DNA of 64,000 nt from Streptococcus infantis (GCF_019929665.1 NZ_JAHZPZ010000001.1:186001-250000); one strand, 5' to 3'; positions 30,598 through 39,162 are shown, counted from the stretch's first letter. The notes: a model not told the origin generated them from the letters alone. Translations and numbers: made by a program.

Positions 30598-30628
30598 TGT
30601 ATAAAAATAGCTAGCAAAATACTATAAT
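30598..30628 (+). promoter_or_regulatory. Possible promoter pointing across the ferredoxin gene
   Basis: TTGTAT at 30598-30603 and TATAAT at 30623-30628 with a long 19-bp spacer. It would produce RNA antisense to the ferredoxin gene and could supply the LysM-protein mRNA. Otherwise the 255-bp gap 30441-30695 holds only the galE terminator and AT-rich sequence. Confidence 0.35.
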
Positions 30629-30695
30629 TTTCTAGAAAAATATGCTAAACTAGATAAAGTGGAAAACCTCGTTTATTTTCTGCTAAAAACTAGGA

Positions 30696-30893
30696 CTAAT
30701 CTTTAATCAGGGCACGTGTAGGACAGTTTTTTACAGCTTCTAACACATCTTTACTTAGGGGAGTTTCCCTCTCTAGCTGATCAGGATTATCATAAAAACG
30801 GACGATACCATTATCATGGTAATCAAATAATTCAGAATAAGTCTGGCAGAGCCCACAAGCGATGCAACGTTCAGGTATAAGTGTGATTTTCAT
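30696..30893 (-). CDS. Small [4Fe-4S] ferredoxin
   Basis: A 65-residue ferredoxin with Cys10-x2-Cys13-x2-Cys16 (CIACGLC) and Cys57-Pro (NCP), the four ligands of a single [4Fe-4S] cluster, as in the B. subtilis Fer type. It is acidic, as expected of an electron carrier. ATG 30893 is the start: it lacks a Shine-Dalgarno, and a TTGAGT-17-TACAAT promoter ends 6 nt upstream, so the mRNA should be leaderless. It is divergent from the LysM/cmk operon with only 45 bp between start codons. Confidence 0.88.
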   Translation of the reverse strand: MKITLIPERCIACGLCQTYSELFDYHDNGIVRFYDNPDQLERETPLSKDVLEAVKNCPTRALIKD

Positions 30894-30899
30894 ATTTAT

Positions 30900-30928
30900 A
30901 TTGTAATAAGAAAGTAAAAAAAACTCAA
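30900..30928 (-). promoter_or_regulatory. Promoter giving leaderless ferredoxin mRNA
   Basis: Minus strand TTGAGT (30928-30923), 17-bp spacer, TACAAT (30905-30900), 6 nt, then ATG. The -35 overlaps the Shine-Dalgarno region of the divergent gene. Confidence 0.65.
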
Positions 30929-30938
30929 GGAGTAAGGT

Positions 30939-31430
30939 ATGGAAAAGGAACCGTGGCAAGAAGATATTTATGAAAACCAAGAAGAGGAATCAAGAACAGA
31001 ACGCCGTCAACGAAACAAAAAAGGTTCAGGTGTAGTGGCCAATCGTATTTTAACGGTTCTGGCTATTCTCTTCTTTGTCATTGTTGTTGGGATGGTAGTT
31101 GTATTGGTCTACTTGTCATCAGGCGGAAGTGATCGCACTTCAGCTTTGAAAGATTTTTATGATTCTTCAGCTCCAAAAGTAGAAGAAGTTACAACAGTGG
31201 CTACTACTGCCCAGTCAACAGAGTCAACAGAAGCAGAGACAACTCAACAAGAACATACGGAGGCACGTACTGATTCTGAAGGAACTATTACAGTCATGGC
31301 AGGAGAAGGGGAAGCGGCCATTGCGGCTCGCGCTGGAATCTCTATTGCTCAACTTGAAGCCTTGAATCCTGGTCATATGTCTTCAGGAACTTGGTTTGCA
31401 AATCCTGGTGATGTCCTTAAGACAAGATAG
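30939..31430 (+). CDS. Membrane-anchored LysM-like domain protein
   Basis: A 163-residue protein. Residues 1-35 are charged cytoplasmic sequence, about 37-61 a membrane segment ([23 protein letters not shown]), about 65-110 a Thr/Glu-rich linker, and about 115-163 a LysM-like module ('[31 protein letters not shown]...NPGDVLKTR'). LysM binds peptidoglycan GlcNAc, so this is probably a wall-contacting protein of the SAG1386/EF1546 family. AAGGAG precedes the ATG; cmk follows after 8 bp. Confidence 0.82.
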   Translation: MEKEPWQEDIYENQEEESRTERRQRNKKGSGVVANRILTVLAILFFVIVVGMVVVLVYLSSGGSDRTSALKDFYDSSAPKVEEVTTVATTAQSTESTEAETTQQEHTEARTDSEGTITVMAGEGEAAIAARAGISIAQLEALNPGHMSSGTWFANPGDVLKTR

Positions 31431-31438
31431 GAGTGAAA

Positions 31439-32110
31439 ATGAAAACAATTCAGATTGCGATTGATGGGCCAGCTTCCAGTGGTAAGAGTACAGTAGCTAA
31501 GATTATTGCTAAGGACTTTGGCTATACTTATCTGGATACAGGCGCTATGTATCGTGCGGCGACTTACATCGCATTGAAAAACCAAATTAGCCCAGATGAG
31601 CCATCTCAACTTCTTGAATTATTGGAACAATACCCGATTAGTTTTGGTCGCGCTGAAACAGGAGAACAGCTTGTTTTTGTTGGAGATGTAGATGTAACAA
31701 ATCCAATCCGTGAAAATGAAGTAACCAATGCTGTTTCTGCTTTTGCGGCGATTCCAGCTGTTCGTGAAAAATTGGTAGCCCTTCAGCAAGAAATTGCCCG
31801 ACTAGGTGGTATCGTTATGGATGGTCGCGATATTGGAACAGTAGTCTTGCCTCAGGCTGAATTAAAGATTTTTCTTGTAGCATCTGTAGATGAACGTGCA
31901 GAACGTCGTTACAAAGAAAATCTTTCAAAGGGAATCGAAACGGATTTGGAAACTTTGAAGGAAGAGATTGCTGCGCGTGACTATAAAGATAGTCATCGTG
32001 AAACTTCACCTCTTAAACAGGCTGAGGATGCAATCTATTTGGATACGACTGGACTCTCTATTTTAGAAGTTGTTGAAAAAATTAAATCAGAAGCCCAAAA
32101 ACATTTGTAA
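31439..32110 (+). CDS. cmk: Cytidylate kinase
   Basis: A 223-residue CMP kinase: P-loop '[16 protein letters not shown]', '[16 protein letters not shown]', '[13 protein letters not shown]' and '[23 protein letters not shown]'. It phosphorylates CMP and dCMP with ATP. ATG 31439 with AGGAG about 6 nt upstream is preferred over the GTG at 31433, which overlaps the Shine-Dalgarno. It is cotranscribed with the LysM gene. A terminator at 32117-32152 follows. Confidence 0.95.
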   Translation: MKTIQIAIDGPASSGKSTVAKIIAKDFGYTYLDTGAMYRAATYIALKNQISPDEPSQLLELLEQYPISFGRAETGEQLVFVGDVDVTNPIRENEVTNAVSAFAAIPAVREKLVALQQEIARLGGIVMDGRDIGTVVLPQAELKIFLVASVDERAERRYKENLSKGIETDLETLKEEIAARDYKDSHRETSPLKQAEDAIYLDTTGLSILEVVEKIKSEAQKHL

Positions 32111-32116
32111 GAACTA

Positions 32117-32153
32117 TAAAAACGATGAACTGAATTTCGGTTTGTCGTTTTTT
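32117..32153 (+). terminator. Terminator of cmk
   Basis: AAACGATGAACTGAA pairs with TTCGGTTTGTCGTTT, followed by TTTT. Confidence 0.8.
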
Positions 32154-32162
32154 TATCATGAT

Positions 32163-32191
32163 TTGTCAAATAGTCTGTTTTAAGGTATAAT
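32163..32191 (+). promoter_or_regulatory. Promoter of the zinc-ribbon gene
   Basis: TTGTCA, 17-bp spacer, TATAAT. Confidence 0.75.
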
Positions 32192-32248
32192 AGTTGCTGT
32201 TAAAGAAAATTTGACAATCAAATAATCAACATTTTTTAAGGAGATAAC

Positions 32249-32587
32249 ATGAGTCAATTACCAAATTGCCCAAAATGTAATTCAGAATACGTATATGAAG
32301 ATGGCACACTTCTTGTTTGCCCAGAATGTGCTTATGAGTGGAATCCTGCTGAGCAAGCAGAAGTTGAAGAAGGAGTTGTTGCCATCGATGCAAATGGAAA
32401 TAAACTAGCTGATGGAGATACAGTCACTTTGATTAAGGACCTTAAAGTCAAAGGGGCTCCTAAAGACCTCAAACAAGGAACTCGTGTGAAAAACATCCGT
32501 ATTGTTGAAGGTGACCACAACATTGACTGTAAGATTGATGGTTTTGGTGCTATGAAGCTTAAATCAGAATTTGTGAAGAAGATTTAA
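32249..32587 (+). CDS. PhnA/YjdM-family zinc-ribbon protein
   Basis: A 112-residue protein with an N-terminal zinc ribbon (Cys7-x2-Cys10 in 'NCPKCNSEY', then '[10 protein letters not shown]') and a C-terminal PhnA domain ('[66 protein letters not shown]'). The family was once linked to phosphonate use, but its role is unknown and no phn genes are nearby. AAGGAG precedes the start. The next gene begins 2 bp after the stop. Confidence 0.88.
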   Translation: MSQLPNCPKCNSEYVYEDGTLLVCPECAYEWNPAEQAEVEEGVVAIDANGNKLADGDTVTLIKDLKVKGAPKDLKQGTRVKNIRIVEGDHNIDCKIDGFGAMKLKSEFVKKI

Positions 32588-32589
32588 TC

Positions 32590-33222
32590 ATGATTAAAAA
32601 TGAAAAAGTAATATTTTATAGTCGTATCTTTTTATTTATAGCAGCCTTTACCGGTGTATACTTGGAGATTACCAAGCGCGGTGGTTTAGGGATGTTGCTA
32701 TACTACACAGTACTTTCTAACCTTTTGGTTGTACTTTTTACAGCTTATCTTTTGTTAAAGATGCGTGGTGGAGGTGATAGTTGGCAGAGTCCTGGTATTC
32801 TACGTCTCAAAGGTGGCGTCACTATGAGTATTATGATTACTTGTGTCATCTATCATTTCATGCTAGCTCCCTTGACGACAGATTTTTACCGTTTGGAAAA
32901 TTTCCTTTGCCATTATATTGTCCCTCTCTGGTTTTTAGCAGATACAATTATTTTTGATAAGAGTCGTCAATATAAGTTAGTCGATCCCATGCTTTGGACT
33001 AGCCTTCCTTTGCTTTATATGATTTTTGCCCTCTTAAACGGTTTTGTTCTAAAGATGGATGTCCCTAATGCTAAGGATAGTCCCTTCCCTTATTTCTTTT
33101 TGAATGCTACCAAACATGGTTGGGGCTTTGTCTTTAAATGGGCAGCAACTATCTTTGTTGCCTACATGGTTTCAGGATATCTCTTTTATCTTGTGAAAAG
33201 TATTAAAAAATCTAAGAAATAA
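32590..33222 (+). CDS. Pr6Pr-type six-helix membrane protein, function unknown
   Basis: A 210-residue integral membrane protein with six hydrophobic segments (about 10-28, 33-57, 75-95, 107-120, 137-155, 178-202). Residues 'LLYYTVLSNLLVV', 'MITCVIYHFMLAP' and 'LCHYIVPLWFLAD' recall the Pr6Pr/FAR-17a/AIG1-like bacterial family. It lies immediately after the zinc-ribbon gene, so they form a two-gene operon; no function is known to me. Confidence 0.7.
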   Translation: MIKNEKVIFYSRIFLFIAAFTGVYLEITKRGGLGMLLYYTVLSNLLVVLFTAYLLLKMRGGGDSWQSPGILRLKGGVTMSIMITCVIYHFMLAPLTTDFYRLENFLCHYIVPLWFLADTIIFDKSRQYKLVDPMLWTSLPLLYMIFALLNGFVLKMDVPNAKDSPFPYFFLNATKHGWGFVFKWAATIFVAYMVSGYLFYLVKSIKKSKK

Positions 33223-33250
33223 AAGTACCCAATATGGGTGCTTTTTTTGT
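33221..33250 (+). terminator. Rho-independent terminator
   Basis: AAAGTACCC, AATAT, GGGTGCTTTTTTT. Confidence 0.85.
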
Positions 33251-33291
33251 GATAGAGATAATTGTACCCGGACAAATCAATTTATTTTATC

Positions 33292-33320
33292 TTGTTATGC
33301 AGTCTTTTATACCTTACAAT
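33292..33320 (+). promoter_or_regulatory. Promoter of pdxST
   Basis: TTGTTA, 17-bp spacer, TACAAT. Confidence 0.6.
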
Positions 33321-33360
33321 AAAACTGTAGCTACCAATACAACTATTGAGGATGAAAAAA

Positions 33361-34236
33361 ATGACTGAAAATCGTTATGAATTAAATAAGAATTTGGCAC
33401 AGATGCTTAAGGGTGGCGTCATCATGGATGTTCAAAATCCTGAACAAGCAAGAATTGCAGAGGCTGCAGGTGCGGCAGCAATTATGGCTTTAGAACGAAT
33501 CCCAGCTGATATTCGTGCAGCGGGTGGTGTCTCTCGCATGAGTGATCCAAAGATGATTAAGGAAATCCAAGAAGCAGTCAGCATTCCAGTTATGGCTAAG
33601 GTTCGAATTGGGCATTTTGTTGAAGCACAGATTTTAGAGGCCATCGAGATTGACTATATTGATGAGAGCGAAGTTCTATCTCCAGCTGACGATCGTTTCC
33701 ATGTGGACAAGAAAGAATTTCAAGTTCCTTTTGTTTGTGGTGCTAAAGATCTAGGAGAAGCCTTGCGTCGTATTGCTGAAGGAGCTTCTATGATCCGTAC
33801 AAAAGGGGAACCAGGAACAGGAGACATCGTTCAGGCGGTTCGTCATATGCGTATGATGAATCAAGAAATTCGCCGCATTCAAAACCTCCGTGAGGACGAG
33901 TTATATGTTGCTGCCAAAGAACTCCAAGTACCTGTAGAATTAGTTCAATATGTCCACGAACATGGGAAATTACCAGTTGTTAACTTTGCGGCTGGAGGGG
34001 TTGCAACACCAGCGGACGCTGCTCTTATGATGCAGCTAGGTGCAGAAGGTGTGTTTGTTGGCTCAGGGATTTTCAAATCAGGTGATCCTGTTAAACGTGC
34101 GGCAGCAATTGTCAAAGCTGTTACCAATTATCAGAATCCTCAAATTCTGGCTCAAATCTCTGAAGATTTAGGAGAAGCCATGGTTGGTATCAATGAGAAT
34201 GAAATCCAAATTCTCATGGCGGAGCGAGGAAAATAG
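33361..34236 (+). CDS. pdxS: Pyridoxal 5'-phosphate synthase lyase subunit PdxS
   Basis: A 291-residue TIM barrel from ATG 33361. Family sequence throughout: '[24 protein letters not shown]', '[22 protein letters not shown]', the Schiff-base Lys80 in 'MAKVRIGH', a second conserved Lys in '[11 protein letters not shown]', and '[32 protein letters not shown]'. With PdxT-derived ammonia it makes PLP from ribose 5-phosphate and glyceraldehyde 3-phosphate. GAGG upstream supports this start; the in-frame TTG at 33346 overlaps that site. pdxT begins at the next base after the stop. Confidence 0.97.
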   Translation: MTENRYELNKNLAQMLKGGVIMDVQNPEQARIAEAAGAAAIMALERIPADIRAAGGVSRMSDPKMIKEIQEAVSIPVMAKVRIGHFVEAQILEAIEIDYIDESEVLSPADDRFHVDKKEFQVPFVCGAKDLGEALRRIAEGASMIRTKGEPGTGDIVQAVRHMRMMNQEIRRIQNLREDELYVAAKELQVPVELVQYVHEHGKLPVVNFAAGGVATPADAALMMQLGAEGVFVGSGIFKSGDPVKRAAAIVKAVTNYQNPQILAQISEDLGEAMVGINENEIQILMAERGK

Positions 34237-34809
34237 ATGAAAATCGGAATCTTGGCCTTGCAAGGTGCCTTTGTAGAACACGAGAAAATGCTTGCTCAAC
34301 TAGGAGTTGAAAGTATTGAACTGCGAAACCTAGAAGATTTTCAGCAACACCAGAGTGACCTGTCGGGGTTAGTCTTGCCAGGGGGAGAGTCTACAACTAT
34401 GGGGAAACTGTTGCGAGATCAGCAGATGCTAATTCCTATAAGAGAGGCTATTCTCAATGGTTTACCAGTCTTTGGAACTTGTGCGGGTTTAATTTTGCTA
34501 GCAAAACAAATCACTTCTCAAGAGGAAAGCCATCTAGCGACCATGGATATTGTGGTAGAGCGCAATGCCTATGGACGTCAGCTAGGAAGCTTTTATACAG
34601 AAGCTGACTGCAAGGGCGTTGGTAAAATTCCAATGACCTTTATCCGTGGACCTATTATTAGTGAAGTTGGTAAGGGTGTTGATGTTCTAGCAGTAGTGAA
34701 TCATCAAATCGTTGCGGCACAAGAAAAGAATATGCTGGTAACCTCCTTTCATCCTGAATTGACAAATGATCTTCGCCTGCATCAGTACTTTATGAATATG
34801 TGTAAATAA
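34237..34809 (+). CDS. pdxT: Pyridoxal 5'-phosphate synthase glutaminase subunit PdxT
   Basis: A 190-residue class I glutaminase: '[14 protein letters not shown]', '[15 protein letters not shown]', nucleophile Cys82 in '[11 protein letters not shown]', and the C-terminal His-x-Glu in '[10 protein letters not shown]'. It feeds ammonia to PdxS. It starts directly after the pdxS stop, so translation is coupled. A terminator follows. Confidence 0.96.
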   Translation: MKIGILALQGAFVEHEKMLAQLGVESIELRNLEDFQQHQSDLSGLVLPGGESTTMGKLLRDQQMLIPIREAILNGLPVFGTCAGLILLAKQITSQEESHLATMDIVVERNAYGRQLGSFYTEADCKGVGKIPMTFIRGPIISEVGKGVDVLAVVNHQIVAAQEKNMLVTSFHPELTNDLRLHQYFMNMCK

Positions 34810-34846
34810 AAAAAGAGGTTGGGATTTTTCCCAACTTCTTTTTTAC
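34808..34846. terminator. Convergent terminator between pdxT and the hlyIII gene
   Basis: AAAAGAGGTTGGGA, TTTT, TCCCAACTTCTTTTTT. Confidence 0.85.
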
Positions 34847-35490
34847 ATGTAATAAACAATAGCGATATATTGGAGAGCAGAGGCTGCTAGGATAAAGAGA
34901 TGCCAAATCATATGGAAGTATGGTTTCTTTTTAGCGTAGAATCCAGCGCCAACTGTATAGCAAAGGCCACCTGATACCATAAGACTCCAAAACATTGGAC
35001 TTGTCTGACTGATGATTGCTGGTAAGATAGCCAATACAAGCCATCCCATGATGAGGTAAAGGATGAGGCTGAATTTTTCATTGACCTTCTTGGCAAAGAT
35101 TTTATAAAGAATACCGAAAATAGTTGTCCCCCATTGGATAGCAATAATGAGATAACCAAACCAATTATTCATCAGGGTTAAAACCACTGGGGTATAAGAA
35201 CCTGCAATGGCAACATAAATCATAGAATGGTCAATAATTCGTAACACATATTTATGAGTCGAACCATAAGCCATAGAATGATAAATAGATGATGATAAGA
35301 ACATGAGAAAGAGGCTGATGACGAAGATGGAAACACCGATAGACGATAAGAAACCATGTACCTCATAACTATAGGTTGATGAAATAGGAAGTAGGATGAG
35401 CATGATAAATGCTCCTACAGCATGGGTGACACTGTTGGCAATTTCTTCTCCAAAACTAAGTCGTTTACTAAGTTTGAAACTAGTATTCAT
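34843..35490 (-). CDS. Hemolysin III family (PAQR-like) membrane protein
   Basis: A 215-residue protein with seven hydrophobic segments. HlyIII/PAQR hallmarks: 'SFGEEIANSVTHAVGA' near the N-terminus, 'SSSIYHSM' and 'DHSMIYVAIAGSYTPV' in the middle, and 'YFHMIWHLFILAASALQYIAI' at the C-terminus, with the His residues that bind zinc in this fold. Despite the name, its job in streptococci is unclear; it may be a membrane hydrolase. Its start overlaps the upstream DUF1836 gene by 11 nt, so they are coupled. Confidence 0.86.
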   Translation of the reverse strand: MNTSFKLSKRLSFGEEIANSVTHAVGAFIMLILLPISSTYSYEVHGFLSSIGVSIFVISLFLMFLSSSIYHSMAYGSTHKYVLRIIDHSMIYVAIAGSYTPVVLTLMNNWFGYLIIAIQWGTTIFGILYKIFAKKVNEKFSLILYLIMGWLVLAILPAIISQTSPMFWSLMVSGGLCYTVGAGFYAKKKPYFHMIWHLFILAASALQYIAIVYYM

Positions 35491-35935
35491 TTGTTTCCTC
35501 CTTTTCGGTTTCTGTATAGACTAGTGCAAGTGTTTGATGATAGAGTTTGACTGTTTGGCAGCTTGCCTGGATAATGGGATTAGCTGGATCAATATCTTCA
35601 TTCATATAGTCCACAAAAGCATTGTAAAGTTCTTCTGAATTAGTGTCTGTGTGTAGGGTATTAAGGGTTTGAGCAATTTCTTGGATAGAAAAAACAGACT
35701 TGAGAGTGGTAATAGCAATCAATCGTGCGATTTGTTTGCGTTGATATTTTTTCTTTTCAGGTTTACTGATATAACCGTGTTTGACATAGTTGTTCACCAT
35801 GGATGCTGTCAAACCTTTCTCCTTGTCAGGAGAAGCTGGAGGACAGATTTGATTGACATAGAGCAGAACTTGGTCCAGATAGAGATTGATACTTGGAATT
35901 TCTTCCCATTTTGGATAGGAAAAAGTGGTATTCAT
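35480..35935 (-). CDS. DUF1836 domain protein
   Basis: A 151-residue soluble protein from ATG 35935, which has AAAGGAG about 6 nt upstream. It matches the DUF1836 pattern: 'YPKWEEIPSINLYLDQVLLYVN', then 'LTASMVNNYVKHGYISKPEKKKYQRKQIARLIAITTLKSVFSIQEIAQTL', which looks like a MerR-like winged helix (a YVKxGYI and RKQIARL arrangement). A DNA-binding or regulatory role for the coupled hlyIII gene is inference. Confidence 0.8.
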   Translation of the reverse strand: MNTTFSYPKWEEIPSINLYLDQVLLYVNQICPPASPDKEKGLTASMVNNYVKHGYISKPEKKKYQRKQIARLIAITTLKSVFSIQEIAQTLNTLHTDTNSEELYNAFVDYMNEDIDPANPIIQASCQTVKLYHQTLALVYTETEKEETNEY

Positions 35936-36029
35936 TTTCAACTCCTTTTTATCTAGTTTTAATAACTAGATTATAAAATATTAGAAATAATAAGTCAAGT
36001 TTCAAGTGCTTGTAGAAAGAAATAATTTA

Positions 36030-36038
36030 TGCTATGAT
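36030..36038 (+). promoter_or_regulatory. Extended -10 promoter of the GNAT/ogt/arsC unit
   Basis: TGCTATGAT at 36030-36038. Downstream, ATG 36052 opens a four-codon mini-frame that ends directly before the GNAT start and carries its AAGAGGA Shine-Dalgarno. Confidence 0.55.
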
Positions 36039-36066
36039 GAGAGAAAATAGTATGAAAAGAGGATGA

Positions 36067-36570
36067 ATGATGGAGATTCGCTTAGCCTTTCCAAATGAAG
36101 TTGATGCAATTATGCAAGTGATTGAGGGAGCCAAGAAATATTTGGCAGAAGCTGGTAGCACTCAGTGGCAAAACGGCTACCCAGATGCAGATACCATTAT
36201 TGAAGATATTATCTCTGGTCAAGCTTATGTAGCCCTAGACGAAGGGGACCTCTTAGCTTATGCAGCAGTGACTAAGAGCCCAGAAAAAGCTTATGAAGCA
36301 ATTTATGATGGCAACTGGGAGGGAAATGAAGCAGAATACTTAGTATTTCATCGTATTGCTGTTGCTAGAGACGCGCAAGGTCAAGGTGTTGCTCAGACCT
36401 TTTTAGAAGGCTTGATTGAAGGCTTCGATTACCTAGATTTTCGTTCAGATACGCACGCTAAAAACATAGCCATGCAGCATATCTTTGGAAAACTTGGCTT
36501 CAAACAGGTTGGTAAAGTTCCAGTAGACGGGGAACGCTTGGCCTATCAAAAATTAAAATCAAATGCCTAA
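36067..36570 (+). CDS. GNAT-family N-acetyltransferase
   Basis: A 167-residue acetyltransferase: 'IRLAFPNEVDAIMQVIEGAKKYL' at the N-terminus, a typical β4 'EYLVFHRIAVARDAQGQGVAQTFLEG' with the acetyl-CoA loop (A-Q-G-Q-G-V-A), and C-terminal 'NIAMQHIFGKLGFKQVGKVPV'. Substrate unknown. Start is ATG 36067 or the next codon 36070. It overlaps ogt by 8 nt, so they form an operon. Confidence 0.88.
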   Translation: MMEIRLAFPNEVDAIMQVIEGAKKYLAEAGSTQWQNGYPDADTIIEDIISGQAYVALDEGDLLAYAAVTKSPEKAYEAIYDGNWEGNEAEYLVFHRIAVARDAQGQGVAQTFLEGLIEGFDYLDFRSDTHAKNIAMQHIFGKLGFKQVGKVPVDGERLAYQKLKSNA

Positions 36571-37075
36571 GAAGTATGTAAAGATGCTATACAAGTCACC
36601 GATTGGTCCCCTATCTCTGGTAGCAGATGACCACTATTTGTTTGGGATATGGATTGAAGAAGAGAGCGATTTTGAGAAGGGATTATCTGAAAATGATGTG
36701 ACTGTTGTTGACAGTCATCCCATTTTAAATCAAATCACTTCCTATTTAGAGACTTATTTTAAGGGGCAAGATCAAGACTTATCTGAAATGCCTTTAGCTC
36801 CTGTCGGTAGTGACTTTGAAAAAAGAGTCTGGAACTACTTGAGAGGAATTCCTTTTGGTCAGACAGTTACTTATGGGCAAATAGCTAAGGACTTGCAGGT
36901 GGCTTCTGCTCAAGCAATCGGAGGAGCAGTAGGTCGCAATCCTTGGTCTATCCTTGTACCTTGTCACCGTGTGCTAGGTGCTGGAGGACGTCTGACAGGC
37001 TATGCTTGGGGACTCGAAAAGAAGGCTTGGCTCTTGAGGCATGAAGGTGCAAGTTATCAAGAAAATAAAAAATAG
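36563..37075 (+). CDS. ogt: Methylated-DNA-[protein]-cysteine S-methyltransferase
   Basis: A 170-residue MGMT: N-terminal RNase H-like domain ('YKSPIGPLSLVADDHYLFGIWIEEE'), then 'VWNYLRGIPFGQTVTYGQIAKDL', 'AIGGAVGRNPWSILVPCHRVLGAGGRLTGYAWGLEKKAWLLRHEG'. The PCHRV motif holds the suicide Cys, with the helix-turn-helix before it and the conserved Gly/Tyr/Glu after. It repairs O6-methylguanine. The start overlaps the GNAT gene; an internal ATG at 36584 is also possible. Confidence 0.93.
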   Translation: MPKKYVKMLYKSPIGPLSLVADDHYLFGIWIEEESDFEKGLSENDVTVVDSHPILNQITSYLETYFKGQDQDLSEMPLAPVGSDFEKRVWNYLRGIPFGQTVTYGQIAKDLQVASAQAIGGAVGRNPWSILVPCHRVLGAGGRLTGYAWGLEKKAWLLRHEGASYQENKK

Positions 37076-37087
37076 AAAGAGAAGAAA

Positions 37088-37444
37088 ATGTTAGAATTTA
37101 TCGAATATCCAAAATGTACAACTTGTAAAAAAGCTAAGAAAGAATTAGATCAACTCGGACTAGAATATAAAGACGTTCATATCGTTGAAGAGACTCCGAG
37201 TGAAAAGGTCATTTTAAACTGGCTCGAAACTTCGGGATTTGAATTGAAGCAATTTTTCAATACTAGTGGTATCAAATACCGTGAACTGGGTTTGAAAGAT
37301 AAAGTTGGAACATTGTCAAACAAAGAAGCAGCCAAACTCTTGGCCAGTGATGGTATGCTGTTAAAACGTCCGATATTAGTTGAAAATGGTCTTGTAAAAC
37401 AAATTGGCTATCGTAAATCATACAAGGACTTGGATTTGAATTAG
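37088..37444 (+). CDS. ArsC/Spx-family reductase-like protein
   Basis: A 118-residue thioredoxin-fold protein with 'EYPKCTTCKKAKKELDQLG' at the N-terminus (Cys10-x2-Cys13), 'YKDVHIVEETPS' and C-terminal 'LLKRPILVENG', as in the ArsC/Spx/YusI group. It lacks the Spx RNA-polymerase contact features I would expect in SpxA, so I call it the arsenate-reductase-related subgroup. It ends the GNAT-ogt operon. Confidence 0.85.
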   Translation: MLEFIEYPKCTTCKKAKKELDQLGLEYKDVHIVEETPSEKVILNWLETSGFELKQFFNTSGIKYRELGLKDKVGTLSNKEAAKLLASDGMLLKRPILVENGLVKQIGYRKSYKDLDLN

Positions 37445-37562
37445 TTTTTTTCTATCTCCTTGATAGATAATATATATAACCTCCCACTTTTAAAGTATGA
37501 TAAACTAGAAGGTAGATGAAATCTGATATGCTCGTAGCAAATATTTTTAATTAGAGCATAAG

Positions 37563-37568
37563 TATGAT
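37563..37568 (+). promoter_or_regulatory. -10 box of the amino-acid ABC operon
   Basis: TATGAT about 32 nt upstream of the permease ATG, followed by a GAGAGGA ribosome-binding site. Confidence 0.5.
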
Positions 37569-37600
37569 AGAATGAATCATTATCTTGAGAGGATGTTTCT

Positions 37601-38401
37601 ATGAATGTTACAACGATTTTAGCATCTGATTGGTATCAAAATTTGATGCAATATATTCCAGATGGCAAACTTTTTAGTTGGCGTTCTGTCTTTGATGGGA
37701 TTCCAAGAATAGTACAGCAATTACCTACAACATTGATGTTAACGGTATTCGGTGCCTTTTTTGGTATCATGCTAGCCCTAATCTTTGCTATCGTTAAAAT
37801 CAACCGAGTTAGATTTATATACCCATTACAAGCCTTTTTTGTTAGTTTCCTAAAAGGAACCCCAATTTTAGTTCAACTTATGTTGACCTATTACGGGATT
37901 CCATTAGCTCTGAAAGCCTTGAATCAACAATGGGGAACTTCTCTGAACATTAATGCTATTCCAGCAGCAACATTTGCGATTGTAGCATTTGCTTTTAACG
38001 AGGCGGCCTATGCTAGTGAAACCATCCGTGCAGCAATTCTTTCTGTAAATCCTGGTGAGATTGAAGCTGCCCGTAGTCTTGGAATGACACGCGCACAAGT
38101 TTACCGTCGTGTGATTATTCCAAATGCAGCCGTAGTTGCAACACCAACCTTGATTAACTCCTTGATTGGCTTGACCAAGGGGACTTCCCTAGCCTTCAGT
38201 GCAGGTGTTGTAGAAGTCTTTGCCCAAGCTCAGATTTTGGGTGGTGCAGACTATCGTTACTTTGAACGTTTTATCTCAGTTGCCCTTGTCTACTGGGTGG
38301 TAAATATCGTTATTGAAAATCTTGGCCGTTTCATTGAAAGAAAAATGGCTATTACAGCACCAGATAATGTTGAGACAGATGTGAAAGGAGAGCTTCGCTA
38401 A
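37601..38401 (+). CDS. Polar amino acid ABC transporter permease
   Basis: A 266-residue permease of the His/Glu/Gln/Arg (HisM-type) family with five hydrophobic segments. The signature EAA loop reads 'EIEAARSLGMTRAQVYRRVIIPNA', and 'LPTTLMLTVFGAFFGIMLALIF' and 'SFLKGTPILVQLMLTYYGIP' are typical. No substrate-binding domain is fused and none is encoded beside it, so the binding protein must be elsewhere. Stop and start of the ATPase gene overlap by one base (TAATG). Confidence 0.9.
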   Translation: MNVTTILASDWYQNLMQYIPDGKLFSWRSVFDGIPRIVQQLPTTLMLTVFGAFFGIMLALIFAIVKINRVRFIYPLQAFFVSFLKGTPILVQLMLTYYGIPLALKALNQQWGTSLNINAIPAATFAIVAFAFNEAAYASETIRAAILSVNPGEIEAARSLGMTRAQVYRRVIIPNAAVVATPTLINSLIGLTKGTSLAFSAGVVEVFAQAQILGGADYRYFERFISVALVYWVVNIVIENLGRFIERKMAITAPDNVETDVKGELR

Positions 38402-39144
38402 TGATTAAAATTTCAAATTTAAGCAAATCCTTTTCAGGTCAAACCGTTTTAGACCATCTGAACTTAGATATTCAAAAAGGAGAAGTTGTTGCCTTAATTG
38501 GTTCTTCAGGAGCTGGGAAATCAACTTTTCTTCGTAGCCTAAACTATCTAGAAACTCCTGATAGTGGTTCTATTCAGATTGATGATTTCAAAGTTGATTT
38601 TTCTCAAATTACGCAAGAAGAAATTCTAACTCTTCGTCGTAAACTATCGATGGTTTTCCAACAGTTTAATTTATTTGAGCGTAGAACAGCGTTAGACAAT
38701 GTTAAAGAAGGCTTGGTGGTAGTAAAAAAACTATCGGATGAAGAAGCGACTGAAATTGCTAAGGAAGAGCTAGCTAAGGTTGGGCTTTCTGATCGTGAAC
38801 AGCATTATCCGCGTCACTTGTCAGGGGGGCAAAAACAACGGGTAGCTATAGCGCGTGCCCTAGCCATGAAACCAGACGTCTTACTCTTGGATGAACCAAC
38901 TTCAGCACTGGACCCAGAATTGGTTGGTGAGGTAGAAAGATCGATTGCCAATGCTGCAAAATCAGGTCAAACCATGGTTTTGGTTAGTCATGATATGTCA
39001 TTTGTTGCTCAAGTGGCTGATAAGGTTTTATTCTTGGATAAAGGAAAGATTATTGAATCTGGAACACCGGATGAGATTATCAACCATCCTAAAGAAGAAC
39101 GAACAAAAGAGTTCTTTGCTAGTTACAAACGGACCTATATTTGA
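38401..39144 (+). CDS. Amino acid ABC transporter ATP-binding protein
   Basis: A 247-residue ABC ATPase: Walker A 'GSSGAGKSTFLRSLN', Q-loop 'MVFQQFNLF', signature 'LSGGQKQRVAIARALA', Walker B 'VLLLDEPTSALDPE' and switch 'LVSHDMSF'. It powers the permease upstream (GlnQ/HisP-like subfamily). It overlaps the permease stop, so the two are coupled. Confidence 0.93.
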   Translation: MIKISNLSKSFSGQTVLDHLNLDIQKGEVVALIGSSGAGKSTFLRSLNYLETPDSGSIQIDDFKVDFSQITQEEILTLRRKLSMVFQQFNLFERRTALDNVKEGLVVVKKLSDEEATEIAKEELAKVGLSDREQHYPRHLSGGQKQRVAIARALAMKPDVLLLDEPTSALDPELVGEVERSIANAAKSGQTMVLVSHDMSFVAQVADKVLFLDKGKIIESGTPDEIINHPKEERTKEFFASYKRTYI

Positions 39145-39162
39145 TATAATAGAAGATAAGAA

